A stretch of 35,713 nt of DNA, from positions 2,705-38,417 of the forward strand of contig JAHDFR010000003.1 in NCBI GenBank assembly GCA_020628065.1. Direction: 5' to 3'. Below, piece after piece: positions 25,392 through 34,353 of this stretch. This stretch comes from Acidimicrobiales bacterium. GTDB taxonomy: Bacteria; Actinomycetota; Acidimicrobiia; Acidimicrobiales; SZUA-35. Both the position numbers and the translations under genes were made by a program. Positions within the stretch are counted from its first letter, which is position 1. Each line of letters begins with the position of its first letter. The notes beneath the pieces were generated by a model. The model was given only the letters and a program-made list of their open reading frames with translations. It was not told the origin of the DNA and made no database searches.

Positions 25392-27790
25392 TTGAAGTCG
25401 ATGATGTCGCTGTCGGCCAGCGAGCTGCGAATATCAACGTCGGCCTTGGCCGCCACATCGGGACAGAACCGTCGAGAGGTCGACTCCAGCACATGGCGAA
25501 CAGTGTCGGCCACGGCAGCGGCATCGGACCTATTGCACTCAACCACAACCGAGTCGTGAACAGTCTGGACCGGCTTTGCCTCGGTGAACGGCCGCAGTGC
25601 CCGATGTAGCTCGCCGTAGGCCGCCAGCATGATGTCGGCCACCCCGCCCTGAATAGGAGCGTTGCGCCAGGCGTTGACCATGGCTCTAGCTCGTTCCCTG
25701 GCCGCTCGACCGAGCAGCCGGTACGCCGTCTCCTCACCGGCCTCGCTAGCAATGGCGACAATGAAGTGACGGCGCAGGGCGCGGTCGTCGAACTGTCTGG
25801 CGATGCTGGACCCGGCGGAGACCTGATCAGGTTCAAGCTGCAATCCGTGCTGAGAAGCGAAGTTCCAGCGAATCCTGGTCAACGCCGGATCGGTCGACTC
25901 GACGGCGGCAATGGCCGCCACGAGAAAAAGGCGATCAAGGTGCAGGTTGAACTGCTGTCGCCGACCGGTCAACGTTCTGCTTGAGAAGGTAAACGGCACA
26001 CCGTCAGAGGTAAGAGCGACCGAAGCCGAATAACCCAAGGTCCAGCGGACTTCGTTCAACAAGCCGTCGTCGTGCAGCCACCGGTCGTGGGCCGGATCGG
26101 CTGTTGGCATCTGGTTGGCAAGCGCATCGGCGATCTCTTCAGCTGATGGCCACCGACTCTCGGCCGCTCGAAGCTCTCGTCGGACCTTGGATACGGTTGG
26201 GAACCGTTCGGCCAACCTCATCGTCAAGGTCCAGTTGATGTCGTTGGTCCGGCCGGCCACGGCGTCGATGTCGGCAATTCGTTGCTCGGCCCAGCGGGCC
26301 GTTCCCGGATAGGTTCGGCGGTAGTCGGCCAGAAGTCGATCAGCTTCTGCAACCGATGTTTCGGTGCCTTCGGCCGACAATGAACGGGCAAGCGAAGCGG
26401 CTCCGGTCCCGTAGGCGATGCCAAAGTTGAGGGCCTTAGCCTGCTGTCGTAGCCGTTTGAGTCTGGCAGGGTCGCTGGCCGCCAACTGTTCGGGGTCAAC
26501 GCCGAACATGGAGGCCGCGGTAGTCATGTGAACGTCGGCCCCCTGTTCAAATGCTTCCCGCAGCCCGTGGTCTTCGGCTACCTGGGCCAGGTACCGAAGC
26601 TCGGCCTGACTGAGATCGGCATACACAAAAACCCTGTCTTCGCCCGGCGGGCGGCAGAAAGGTTTCATGGCCGGGGTGAAGTTCTGGGCGTTGGGATTTC
26701 GGCTGGCCAACCGTCCGGTGTTGGTGCCCACCACCTGGAGATATTGCGGGCGGAGCCGGCCGTCGTCTTGTAGGTGCTCATGCATCGACTCGCCGTAGGT
26801 GGTCAACGTTTTGCTCAGCTGGCGGAATTCCAGAAGTGATTGGCATACATCGCCACCGATCTCGCGCAGCACCGATGCTGTCACCGAATCATGTCCGGTC
26901 AGCGGCCGGGCATGCCCGAAGCGGCCTTTGGTCCATGCCTCCACCTCGGTCCGAGCCCACTTGTTCAAAGCATCACGGACCTGCAGATCGGACGCCGGGT
27001 TCCATGCCGGCTCGATAGATGCGTCGAACAGTGAACCCTGGCCCCCTCCGGTCAGCAACGCCAGCCGGCTGAGCACCTCTGTTCGGTCGTGTTGCATACG
27101 GTCCAGTTCGGACTCCCAGCCAGCCCAGTCAAATGGGAGCCCTGTTCGCTCCATCTGGTCAAGGAACGGTCGGGCGTCCTGTTCGATGTCACACACCGTT
27201 TCCAGCCCGGCTTCTTTCAACTCGGACCGGATCCGGTCGGCCACCCACAAGGTGTGTACCGCATCGGCCGCCGCATAGCTGATCTGTTCGTCGGTCAGAT
27301 CGCTGGTGGCGTCGTAGGACGTCTGGGTGGTGCCTTTGCCCTCGGCTTTGAGGCCCAGGTAGTGCTCGGTGGCCCAAGCCAGGCTGTGGTACCAGGTAAA
27401 ACCGCTGCGGCCCTGGTAAATCAAGGCGTCGGCCAACATGGCGTCCCACCACCGGATGCCGGTGGTGGTGTCTCCGGTCAGCCAGATCGCCCTATCGAGG
27501 ACTCTGGCATCGAAGCCGGCATTCCAGGCATCGGCCTGGACTCCGTCGAGTAACGGAGCCAGTGCGGTTGCCGGCACGTCTCGATTGTCGACGACGAAGG
27601 CTTGTTCTCGGCCGTTGACGTCGCGGGTTGCCACCGACATCACCCGAAGCTCTCCGGCACCGGGACCGCTGATCGGCACTTCGGTGTCGATGGCCATACG
27701 CTCGGCCGAAGCGATGGCTTTGTCCAACGACTCCAACTGGTGGGCAGCGGAAATCAGGGTACACGCAACGTCTCCAGCCGACCCCTTCAT
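25388..27790 (-). CDS. family A DNA polymerase with DEDDy 3'-5' exonuclease domain and large fingers-palm insert
   Basis: This 800-residue protein lacks the 5'-nuclease domain of PolA. The exonuclease domain (about 30-190) retains DTE (Asp35/Glu37), NAGFDARVLD (Asp94) and SYAAAD (Tyr172/Asp176), so proofreading is predicted. Polymerase motif A reads DLSQAELR (Asp392), motif B RQQAKALNFGIAYG (Arg448, Lys452, Phe456, Tyr460) and motif C VHDS (Asp746), with Ser in place of the usual Glu. Motif B and the NAPIQGGVADIM palm block are about 250 residues apart, versus about 80 in E. coli Pol I: an extra stretch of about 170 residues (roughly 515-699) with no recognised homology. Actinobacteria have smaller exonuclease/polymerases of this kind, possibly repair enzymes. 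It lies 36 nt downstream of the iolG-like gene. Confidence 0.88.
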   Translation of the reverse strand: MKGSAGDVACTLISAAHQLESLDKAIASAERMAIDTEVPISGPGAGELRVMSVATRDVNGREQAFVVDNRDVPATALAPLLDGVQADAWNAGFDARVLDRAIWLTGDTTTGIRWWDAMLADALIYQGRSGFTWYHSLAWATEHYLGLKAEGKGTTQTSYDATSDLTDEQISYAAADAVHTLWVADRIRSELKEAGLETVCDIEQDARPFLDQMERTGLPFDWAGWESELDRMQHDRTEVLSRLALLTGGGQGSLFDASIEPAWNPASDLQVRDALNKWARTEVEAWTKGRFGHARPLTGHDSVTASVLREIGGDVCQSLLEFRQLSKTLTTYGESMHEHLQDDGRLRPQYLQVVGTNTGRLASRNPNAQNFTPAMKPFCRPPGEDRVFVYADLSQAELRYLAQVAEDHGLREAFEQGADVHMTTAASMFGVDPEQLAASDPARLKRLRQQAKALNFGIAYGTGAASLARSLSAEGTETSVAEADRLLADYRRTYPGTARWAEQRIADIDAVAGRTNDINWTLTMRLAERFPTVSKVRRELRAAESRWPSAEEIADALANQMPTADPAHDRWLHDDGLLNEVRWTLGYSASVALTSDGVPFTFSSRTLTGRRQQFNLHLDRLFLVAAIAAVESTDPALTRIRWNFASQHGLQLEPDQVSAGSSIARQFDDRALRRHFIVAIASEAGEETAYRLLGRAARERARAMVNAWRNAPIQGGVADIMLAAYGELHRALRPFTEAKPVQTVHDSVVVECNRSDAAAVADTVRHVLESTSRRFCPDVAAKADVDIRSSLADSDIIDFN

Positions 27791-27826
27791 CGGCTTCAGG
27801 CTAGCGCAGGCGCAGGAGGGTTCTGG

Positions 27827-28858
27827 CTAGCCGATTTCGGCAATGGTGACCGGTCGGTTCTCCGCCACCGATTTGTTGGCGGCCAGACCCATCAGTAGCG
27901 GCGCCCGGCCGTCCGCTCCGCTGACAGGAGTCGGTTCACCATTGGTCACCGCAGCCACAAACTCCACCCATTGGTTTACATAGGACGGGATGTAGCGGTC
28001 GAGGAAGAAGTTGGGGACCAGAGCCGAGCTACCACCGGAGGCGGTCAGTGTTCGGCCATAGTGCTCTCGGTGATTCTCCGACAGTGCCGCCCCGCCGGAG
28101 CCGAACGCCTCAACCCGCTGGTCGTAGCCGTAAGCCGACTGGCGGCAGTTATCGATGGTGGTCACCACGCCGTTCTCATGGGTCAGCATGACGGTGACGG
28201 TGTCGTAGTCTCCGGCTTCGCCGATAGCGGGGTCAACCGACACCCAGCCTTTGGCGTAGACCTCGACCACTTCGGCGCCGGTGATGTAGCGGGCCATATC
28301 GAAGTCGTGAATGGTCATGTCGAGGAAGATGCCGCCACTCACGTTGATGTAGGAGATCGGCGGGGGAGCGGGGTCTCGACTGGTGATGGCGACCTGACGA
28401 AGATCGCCGATGACGCCATCGGCCACGGCGTTGCGCACCGAACGATGACCGGCGTCGAAGCGTCGATTGAACCCGACGTGAAGCGGCACTCCGGCGGCGG
28501 TGGCGGCTGCCAGCCCCCGGTCGACCTCACTGAGGTCAAGCGACAACGGCTTTTCGCAGAAAATCGCCTTGCCGGCTTCGGCTGCGGCAACCAGCAGATC
28601 GATGTGGGTGTCGGTACTGGTGCAGATGGCCACGGCGTCAACGTCATCCGATGCGATGAGCTCTTCGGCCGAAGCGAACTGAGCGACATCGTGGCGTTGG
28701 GCCACGGCGGCCGCCCCCTCGTCGTAGACGTCGAAGACGCCGGCTACTTCTGCGCCCTCCACCTGGTTGGCCACCAGGTCGGCGTGCATCGAGCCGATGC
28801 GGCCAACGCCGAGAATACCGACTCGCAGCTGGTCGGCTGAGTTCTGTGAGCTGGACAT
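27827..28858 (-). CDS. iolG: inositol 2-dehydrogenase-like Gfo/Idh/MocA oxidoreductase
   Basis: From ATG 28858 (AGGAG 7 nt upstream) this is 343 residues. An N-terminal Rossmann fold carries VGILGVGRIGSMHA, and the catalytic lysine lies in CEKPLSL (Lys103). The active-site Asp180 and His184 are in GGIFLDMTIHDFDMARY, the pattern of myo-inositol dehydrogenases. It would oxidise myo-inositol to 2-keto-myo-inositol with NAD+. The track start (28978) adds 40 unrelated residues. The neighbouring iolB-like gene and ABC importer support an inositol role, though close relatives oxidise other polyols or sugars. Confidence 0.85.
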   Translation of the reverse strand: MSSSQNSADQLRVGILGVGRIGSMHADLVANQVEGAEVAGVFDVYDEGAAAVAQRHDVAQFASAEELIASDDVDAVAICTSTDTHIDLLVAAAEAGKAIFCEKPLSLDLSEVDRGLAAATAAGVPLHVGFNRRFDAGHRSVRNAVADGVIGDLRQVAITSRDPAPPPISYINVSGGIFLDMTIHDFDMARYITGAEVVEVYAKGWVSVDPAIGEAGDYDTVTVMLTHENGVVTTIDNCRQSAYGYDQRVEAFGSGGAALSENHREHYGRTLTASGGSSALVPNFFLDRYIPSYVNQWVEFVAAVTNGEPTPVSGADGRAPLLMGLAANKSVAENRPVTIAEIG

Positions 28859-28929
28859 GTATGTACTCCTGCCTCGTCGTGTCGACTGTTGATCGGGTCG
28901 AAGGTCGCCAGATATCAGATGTGTGTCGG

Positions 28930-30147
28930 CTACGGAAGCCGAACCGAGGTGACATGCTCCCAGGCTTGCGATTCCCAACTGCGGACCAGGGCCGACTGCA
29001 CGCTCACGTAGTCGATGGCTTCGTCAAAGCCGGGATTGAAGGGCTTGTCCTGGGCCACGGCGTTGAGGAAGCCGAGACATTCGATGACCTTCAAATCTTC
29101 GTACCCAATGCTGTTGGCGTCGCCGGGGACGAACGCTCCGTGGTACGGGTAGCGGTCGCCGGCATACACCTTGGTGTAACCGTCGTGCAGGTACTCGTTA
29201 CCGCCAAGATCCGCTGACTCGGTAAGGAAAATGTCCATTTCGTTCATGGTCTCCAGGTTCCACCGCAGCGAACCCTTGGTTCCGTAAATCTCGAACGCCA
29301 TTTGGCTTTGCGGACCGACGATGGCCCGGCTGGTCTCGAACGTGCCGACGGCACCGTTCTCGAAACGGACCATGCAACCGGCGTAGTCTTCGTTGGTGAC
29401 CGGGCCGGTGGGGTCACCGGGTTCTCCACGGTCGTAGTGGCTTCCTCCACCCGGCTTGGGCAGCGGTCGCTCTTTGATGAACGTTTCGGCCATGCCAACC
29501 ACCGAGGTGATCGGACCGTTCAACATCATGGCCAAGTCAACGGAGTGACTCAGGATGTCGGTGGAGACCCCGTATCCCGCCCCTTCGTGTTCGAAACGCC
29601 ACGACAGGAGGCCCATGGGATCGGCACCGTACATGGAGAAAAAGCGGCCCCGGTAGTTGGTGATGTCGCCCAGCACTCCAGCCGAGATGATCTGAGAGGC
29701 GTACTGCACCAGGGGGGCCCACCGGTAGTTGTAGCCAACGCCGGTAATCACTCCGGCCTGCCTGGTGGCCTTCTCGATCCGGGCCGTCTGTTCGGGGGTG
29801 CCGCCAACCGGCTTTTCACAGAAGACATGCTTGCCGGCTTCCGCTGCAGCAACGCACAGTTCCTCGTGCAACATGTTGGGTCCGCACACGATGACGGCGT
29901 CGACCTCGGGGTGATTTATGGCCTCGGCCGGATCGGTGGTTGAGGTGGCGAACCCGAAGTTCGACTCGGCCTCGTGACCTTTGGCCTCAATGCTGTCACA
30001 ACACACCACGAGGCGAGGGTTGGCCAGGCGGTTACGTTGCGGATCGTCACCGACGGGGAACAGGGTCGGGATGCGGTAGTAGGAGCGGCTGTGGGCCTGG
30101 CCCATCCAACCGAATCCGATAACGGCAATGCCAATCGTCTTTGTCAC
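28930..30147 (-). CDS. second Gfo/Idh/MocA-family oxidoreductase
   Basis: This 405-residue NAD(P)-dependent dehydrogenase has a Rossmann motif VIGFGWMGQAHS, the catalytic lysine in FCEKPVGG (Lys112) and an active-site D...H pair in GVSTDILSHSVDLAM (Asp197, His201). The C-terminal domain is longer than in the iolG-like neighbour and contains a Gly/Pro-rich loop (PLPKPGGGSHYDRGEPGDPTGP). AGAGGAAG precedes the ATG. It sits between iolB-like and iolG-like genes on the same strand, 71 nt from the latter, so it may act on another inositol isomer or a downstream keto-inositol; the substrate is inference only. Confidence 0.88.
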   Translation of the reverse strand: MTKTIGIAVIGFGWMGQAHSRSYYRIPTLFPVGDDPQRNRLANPRLVVCCDSIEAKGHEAESNFGFATSTTDPAEAINHPEVDAVIVCGPNMLHEELCVAAAEAGKHVFCEKPVGGTPEQTARIEKATRQAGVITGVGYNYRWAPLVQYASQIISAGVLGDITNYRGRFFSMYGADPMGLLSWRFEHEGAGYGVSTDILSHSVDLAMMLNGPITSVVGMAETFIKERPLPKPGGGSHYDRGEPGDPTGPVTNEDYAGCMVRFENGAVGTFETSRAIVGPQSQMAFEIYGTKGSLRWNLETMNEMDIFLTESADLGGNEYLHDGYTKVYAGDRYPYHGAFVPGDANSIGYEDLKVIECLGFLNAVAQDKPFNPGFDEAIDYVSVQSALVRSWESQAWEHVTSVRLP

Positions 30148-30207
30148 GGGTTGACTTCCTCTTACTGATTTGAGTTTCTATGATTGCTGGCTGGACTGAT
30201 GGTGGAG

Positions 30208-31158
30208 CTACCGGCTCACCACGCCGTCGGCGGAGGTCATGGGGCACCGGGGGTCCAGTGCCATGGTTGACCAGGTGTCACGGACCCAGTGGTGGCCGGG
30301 ATCGTCACAGAACGCCATGGATCGGTCGCCACCGGGCCCGGCCAGGACGTTCAAGTAGTACATCGGGTATCCGGGAGCGGCGATACAAGGCCCGTGGAAA
30401 CCGCGAGGCACCAGGTAGACGTCACCGTCGCCCACCACGACGTTGTCGTCGAACAACAACATCGGGTCGGTTGATTCCAGGTCCGGTCGCTCGCCGGTAT
30501 AGGTGCGATGAAATCCGAATCCGGTCTGGTCGTAGTTGGTTCCACCGGCTTTTCCGATCCGGAAGTAGTAGATCTCTTCGTTGTTGACGTCGCATTCCGG
30601 CGAGTCATCGTGTTTGTGAGGCGGGTAGCTGGACCAGTTTCCATCCGGGGTCAAAAGCTCGCAGCACATGAGGCGGTCGGCGTGAGGCCAGCGTTCCGGC
30701 GTCAAGAAGTTGGTGACCTGCCGGGTGGCAGGCCCGCCCCCACGAGCTTCGGTTTCCACGTCTTCAGCCGGTCCGTATTTGGGTTCCAGTGCGTTTTCGC
30801 ACCGAGACAACGGCAGAGCCAGCTCCAGGCCTGGCCCGTCTACCGGGCAGGAGACCGTGACGTTCGAGTCCCGGCCGACGTAGACGAAGTCGGTTACTCG
30901 ACTGAAAACGCTGGACCGGCCCTGCAGGTCGAAGAAGGCGGCCATCCCGGCGGCCGGGTTCACCTCGACCTTTGATTGGCCACCGCTTAATGGCAGGAGC
31001 GCCATCTCACAGTCGTCGGTTGTGAACGATCGGCTTTCGCCGGGGGCAATCGACAGTACTCGCAGGCCGGTGTAGGTCCAGCCGGCTTCGGCCTGGCTGA
31101 GATGCAGCGAGAAGTCGTCGGTCGCCAACGTCCCGGCGGCGAAGTGGCGTTGATTCAT
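30208..31158 (-). CDS. iolB: 5-deoxy-glucuronate isomerase (IolB-like)
   Basis: This cupin-type isomerase of inositol catabolism converts 5-deoxy-D-glucuronate to 2-deoxy-5-keto-gluconate. Two cupin halves are visible; the second holds the metal-binding region SYPPHKHDDS...EEIYYFR and the later YLVPRGFHGPCIAAPGYPMYYLN, both characteristic of IolB. The track starts at a TTG (31203); ATG 31158 (MNQRHFAAG) gives 316 residues, close to family size, although neither start has a good ribosome binding site. A hairpin separates it from the upstream ATPase gene. The earlier pathway genes (iolC, iolD, iolE) are not in the window. Confidence 0.88.
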   Translation of the reverse strand: MNQRHFAAGTLATDDFSLHLSQAEAGWTYTGLRVLSIAPGESRSFTTDDCEMALLPLSGGQSKVEVNPAAGMAAFFDLQGRSSVFSRVTDFVYVGRDSNVTVSCPVDGPGLELALPLSRCENALEPKYGPAEDVETEARGGGPATRQVTNFLTPERWPHADRLMCCELLTPDGNWSSYPPHKHDDSPECDVNNEEIYYFRIGKAGGTNYDQTGFGFHRTYTGERPDLESTDPMLLFDDNVVVGDGDVYLVPRGFHGPCIAAPGYPMYYLNVLAGPGGDRSMAFCDDPGHHWVRDTWSTMALDPRCPMTSADGVVSR

Positions 31159-31212
31159 TCGGAGTGCTCGATTCGGCTGAAAGGTGGCTTGTCTTTCGGG
31201 CAAAAGGCTGAC

Positions 31213-31240
31213 GGCCCCGAGTGCGTGAACACTCGGGGCC
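31213..31240 (-). terminator. 11-bp stem-loop between transporter ATPase and iolB
   Basis: GGCCCCGAGTG pairs perfectly with CACTCGGGGCC around a 6-nt loop, 14 nt after the ATPase stop on the minus strand. It is followed by GTCAGCCTTTTG, with a short T-run. It may end the transporter transcript or partly separate it from the catabolic genes. Confidence 0.72.
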
Positions 31241-31254
31241 CAGCGTTCGAGTGG

Positions 31255-32076
31255 TTAGTCGACGCCGCTGATGGCGGCCGCCAGCTCGCCTTGGAGCTGC
31301 TCGAGTTCGGCCCCGCCGGCCATGAGCTTGGTCAGCTCTTGCTGGCTTATCTCGTCTTTGCCGAAGTTACCCATGGACTGACCTCGGTTGAGGATGAGGA
31401 AACGGTCGCCGACCGGGTAGGCGTGAGCAGGGTTGTGGGTGATGAAGATCACTCCGAGACCACGCTTGGCCGCTTCGACGATGTAGCGCAATACGACGCC
31501 GGACTGCTTAACACCGAGAGCCGATGTGGGCTCGTCAAGGATAAGCACCTTGGCACCGAAGTACACGGCCCGGGCGATGGCCACCGACTGACGCTCACCG
31601 CCGGAGAGGGTACCCACCGGCTGTTCGGTGTCGCGAATGTCGATGCCCATTTTGGCCATCTCTTCTTTTGCGGTGGCCTTGGCCGTGGCTTTGTCAATCC
31701 ACTGGAGGGGCCATACACCTTTGGTCGGCTCGGACCCGAGGAAGAAATTGCGCCACACCGACATGAGCGGCACCATTGCCAGGTCCTGATACACCGCGGC
31801 GATGCCGCGGTCGAGAGCCTCACGGGGTGAGTTGAATCGGACGGCCTCACCTTCCAGCTTGAATTCGCCTTCGTCGTGTTGATGCACGCCGGCCAGAATC
31901 TTGATGAAGGTCGATTTGCCGGCGCCGTTGTCACCGAGAACACACGTGACCTTGCCGGCTTCCACATGGGTTGTCACGCCGTTGAGGGCGATGATGTTCC
32001 CGTAGAACTTGCCGATGTTGGTCAACTCCAACAGGGGAGTGCCGCTTGACGATGATGTTGATTCGGTATCAGTCAT
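31255..32076 (-). CDS. single-domain sugar ABC transporter ATPase (FrcA-like, CUT2)
   Basis: This 273-residue ATPase has Walker [17 protein letters not shown], a Q-loop in [11 protein letters not shown], signature [15 protein letters not shown], Walker [16 protein letters not shown] and H-loop [10 protein letters not shown]. It carries one ABC domain rather than the fused pair of RbsA, as in fructose FrcA-type systems, and would act as a homodimer with the permease dimer. It lies 9 nt downstream of the permease gene. In the inositol-type locus it energises uptake of the sugar or cyclitol bound by the 34354-35433 protein. Confidence 0.93.
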   Translation of the reverse strand: MTDTESTSSSSGTPLLELTNIGKFYGNIIALNGVTTHVEAGKVTCVLGDNGAGKSTFIKILAGVHQHDEGEFKLEGEAVRFNSPREALDRGIAAVYQDLAMVPLMSVWRNFFLGSEPTKGVWPLQWIDKATAKATAKEEMAKMGIDIRDTEQPVGTLSGGERQSVAIARAVYFGAKVLILDEPTSALGVKQSGVVLRYIVEAAKRGLGVIFITHNPAHAYPVGDRFLILNRGQSMGNFGKDEISQQELTKLMAGGAELEQLQGELAAAISGVD

Positions 32077-32085
32077 GGTGCTCTC

Positions 32086-34107
32086 CTAGCGGGTTGCTTC
32101 GGCTCGTGATCGGATGAAGTTGTTGGCGATAACAGCCAGCAGCAGAATGCCGCCGAGGAACACGAACCGCCAGTCCGAGTTCCAGCGGGCGGATGGAATG
32201 CCCTGAGCGGCCATGGCCATGATGATCGCTCCGATGGCGGCCCCGAGGGTTGATCCGTAGCCTCCAGTCAGGGCGGTACCACCGACCACGGCGGCGATGA
32301 TGTACTCGAATTCCTCACCGTCACCGGTGCTGGCCTGAATGGTGTTCAGGCGGAAAGCCAGCAAAGTACCGACAAGCCAGGCGGCGAAGCTGACCAGCAT
32401 GAACAGCTGAACTTTGGTGCGGGCAGCGGGAACACCGATCTGGCGTGACGCCTCTTTGTTGCCTCCGACGGCGAACACCCAGCTACCGAACTTGCTTCGG
32501 CCGAGCACCCAGGTGCAGACTCCGGCGAACAGCAGGAACCACAGCGTGCGTACGCTGAACTTGGCCGGGGATATTCCGGCTTCAATTTCAGCCGGCACGG
32601 TGTAGAGCAGGCGGGTACCGACGCCGATGATGAACATCAGGGTTCCCCCGGCGATCAGCAGTCGACCGAGACGATCGGCCGGAGCGTCCGGGTAGCGGCG
32701 CTCGGCAAAGAACAACGTCACGATGGCCCACACCGCCATGAGGGCGGCGATGGCCAACATGATGGAGAACACCTCGGTGCGGAACTTGGGGCTGGCCGAC
32801 TCCGACCGGATAAAGAACGCTATGGCAACCACCAGTCCGGCGGTGCACAGCAACACAATGGATCGGGTCAGCTGCGAACCGATTCCGGCTCTGTGCGAGG
32901 CCATCAGCAACAGTACGGCACCGGCACCGGCCAGGCCGACAAACAGGATGGCCCGAAGACCCTGTTCGGTGACCAGAAAGGTTACGTTCTCGCTGTTCTG
33001 AGCATCGAGCGAACGGGCGGCCAGAACGGCAAGGGCGAGGGCGCCGAGACCGGCACCGAACGGGGCCAGCCAGCCGGGGCTCACGCTGAAGCTTCCCTTG
33101 TCGGACAGGGGCTGGTAGCGCCACATGGCCAGACCGAAGAATCCGATCAGCATGCCGGCTCCGATGATGGCGGCACCGATGGCGTTGGCCGAAGTGCCGT
33201 CCGTACCGTGGAGGTAAAGCACACCGCCGATACCGGCTGCGATGCCGGCCAGGGTTACGGCAAGACCGGCCGGGTTCATTTTGTCTTTGCGGGCGAAGCG
33301 CATCTCATAAAGGGCGAGCACGAGCAGCGTTAGCCCGACCAGGCAGGCCACGGTGTATAGGAAGTCTCGGCTCTCCCACACGTGGTCGGTACGATCCCAC
33401 TCTGCGGCGAAGATGGGCTGGAAGAACCCGTAGCCTTTGTCACCACCCCGGTCGGCGGCGAAGATCTCAAGGTCATCCATTTTGCCGACCTGGATTTGGT
33501 CGACGATGAGCTTGGCGAAACCGAGCTTGGCACCCTTCAAGATGAAGAACGATGCCAGCGTGACGATGAAGCTCGGCAGTCCGCTGCGGTTGACCATGGT
33601 CCCGTTGAACCAGCCAAGCCCGAGCGCCACCGCCAATGAGAGTGGCAAGGCGATCCAAAGCGACAGACCCGCCCCACCCATTTCACCGGTGATGTCACGG
33701 ACAAACATGAGGGTCACGATGCCGAGCGCTCCGGTGGCCGCACCGGCGGAGAGATCAAACTCGCCGCCGATCATGAGCATGGCCACGGCGACGGCCATGA
33801 TGCCGAGCGTGGATGCCACGTCGAGGACCGACGCTGTTCCGCCGGCCAGGCCGAACACGCCGGACACGGACCAAAAGAAGATCCAGACGGCTGTTGCCGC
33901 GATGGCGGCGCCGATTTCGGGTCGCACCAGCATGCGGGCGAAGACCCCTCGGAATGCAATTCGCTCGTCGGCGGCATTCGCTGGGGTGGAGGCCGTTTCC
34001 GAGGCCTCTGTGGCTGCCTCAGCAGCCCCGGACTCACCGTTTTGTGGTGAGGTGTTTCGTGCGGATTCCGTTTCGGTCCCGGTTTCCGCTGAGTCGGTAT
34101 CTGCCAC
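32086..34107 (-). CDS. RbsC/FrcC-type ABC permease greatly enlarged by a multi-TM insert
   Basis: Canonical RbsC-type permeases are about 320-350 residues; this one is about 673. After a Ser/Ala/Glu-rich tail come the usual TM1-5 blocks, including MLMIGGEFDLSAGA and NRSGLPSFIVTLASFF (track residues about 120-205). The normal C-terminal half resumes near residue 533: LWFLLFAGVCTWVLGRSKFGSWVFAVGGNKEASRQIGVP, then IIAAVVGGTALTGGYGS. Between them, about residues 262-530, lie roughly eight additional hydrophobic segments with no counterpart I recognise. The start GTG 34107 is preceded by AGGGGGAG, and the track ATG at 34149 has no ribosome binding site. The frame is uninterrupted, so this is not a frameshift artefact. 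It pairs with the ATPase 9 nt downstream. Confidence 0.9.
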   Translation of the reverse strand: MADTDSAETGTETESARNTSPQNGESGAAEAATEASETASTPANAADERIAFRGVFARMLVRPEIGAAIAATAVWIFFWSVSGVFGLAGGTASVLDVASTLGIMAVAVAMLMIGGEFDLSAGAATGALGIVTLMFVRDITGEMGGAGLSLWIALPLSLAVALGLGWFNGTMVNRSGLPSFIVTLASFFILKGAKLGFAKLIVDQIQVGKMDDLEIFAADRGGDKGYGFFQPIFAAEWDRTDHVWESRDFLYTVACLVGLTLLVLALYEMRFARKDKMNPAGLAVTLAGIAAGIGGVLYLHGTDGTSANAIGAAIIGAGMLIGFFGLAMWRYQPLSDKGSFSVSPGWLAPFGAGLGALALAVLAARSLDAQNSENVTFLVTEQGLRAILFVGLAGAGAVLLLMASHRAGIGSQLTRSIVLLCTAGLVVAIAFFIRSESASPKFRTEVFSIMLAIAALMAVWAIVTLFFAERRYPDAPADRLGRLLIAGGTLMFIIGVGTRLLYTVPAEIEAGISPAKFSVRTLWFLLFAGVCTWVLGRSKFGSWVFAVGGNKEASRQIGVPAARTKVQLFMLVSFAAWLVGTLLAFRLNTIQASTGDGEEFEYIIAAVVGGTALTGGYGSTLGAAIGAIIMAMAAQGIPSARWNSDWRFVFLGGILLLAVIANNFIRSRAEATR

Positions 34108-34238
34108 CTGTGTGTAGCTCCCCCTGTGATGAAGACCGGCGCCGCACACCGACGCCGAAGTGTTGTTTACAGATCACCTCCACCGCCGGAGGTTCCGGCC
34201 CCTTCCGGCCGGGTCAACCCTATGGGTTGGTTACGGAC

Positions 34239-34270
34239 GGGGGCATTGGCTCTTGTGAACCAATGCCCCC
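34239..34270 (-). terminator. 11-bp stem-loop between binding-protein and permease genes
   Basis: GGGGGCATTGG pairs perfectly with CCAATGCCCCC around a 10-nt loop. It lies 83 nt after the binding-protein stop and 131 nt before the permease start on the minus strand, with no T-run downstream. As for the other three importers, it probably trims or protects the binding-protein message. Confidence 0.7.
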
Positions 34271-34353
34271 ACCGTGTCAAGGGTGCTCCCGTCAGGCGGA
34301 AGCGTCAAGTTCGGGACTGTGAGCCCCAAAGCTGTGAGCCCTGACTGGTTGTC

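Noticed and set aside
29302-29943. 213-codon plus-strand ORF opposite the second dehydrogenase
   Set aside because: Shadow frame of a strongly supported Gfo/Idh/MocA gene.
32086-34107. Possibility that the long permease is two fused or frameshifted genes
   Set aside because: The reading frame is continuous and the two canonical halves occur once each in order; the extra part is an insert, not a second complete permease.
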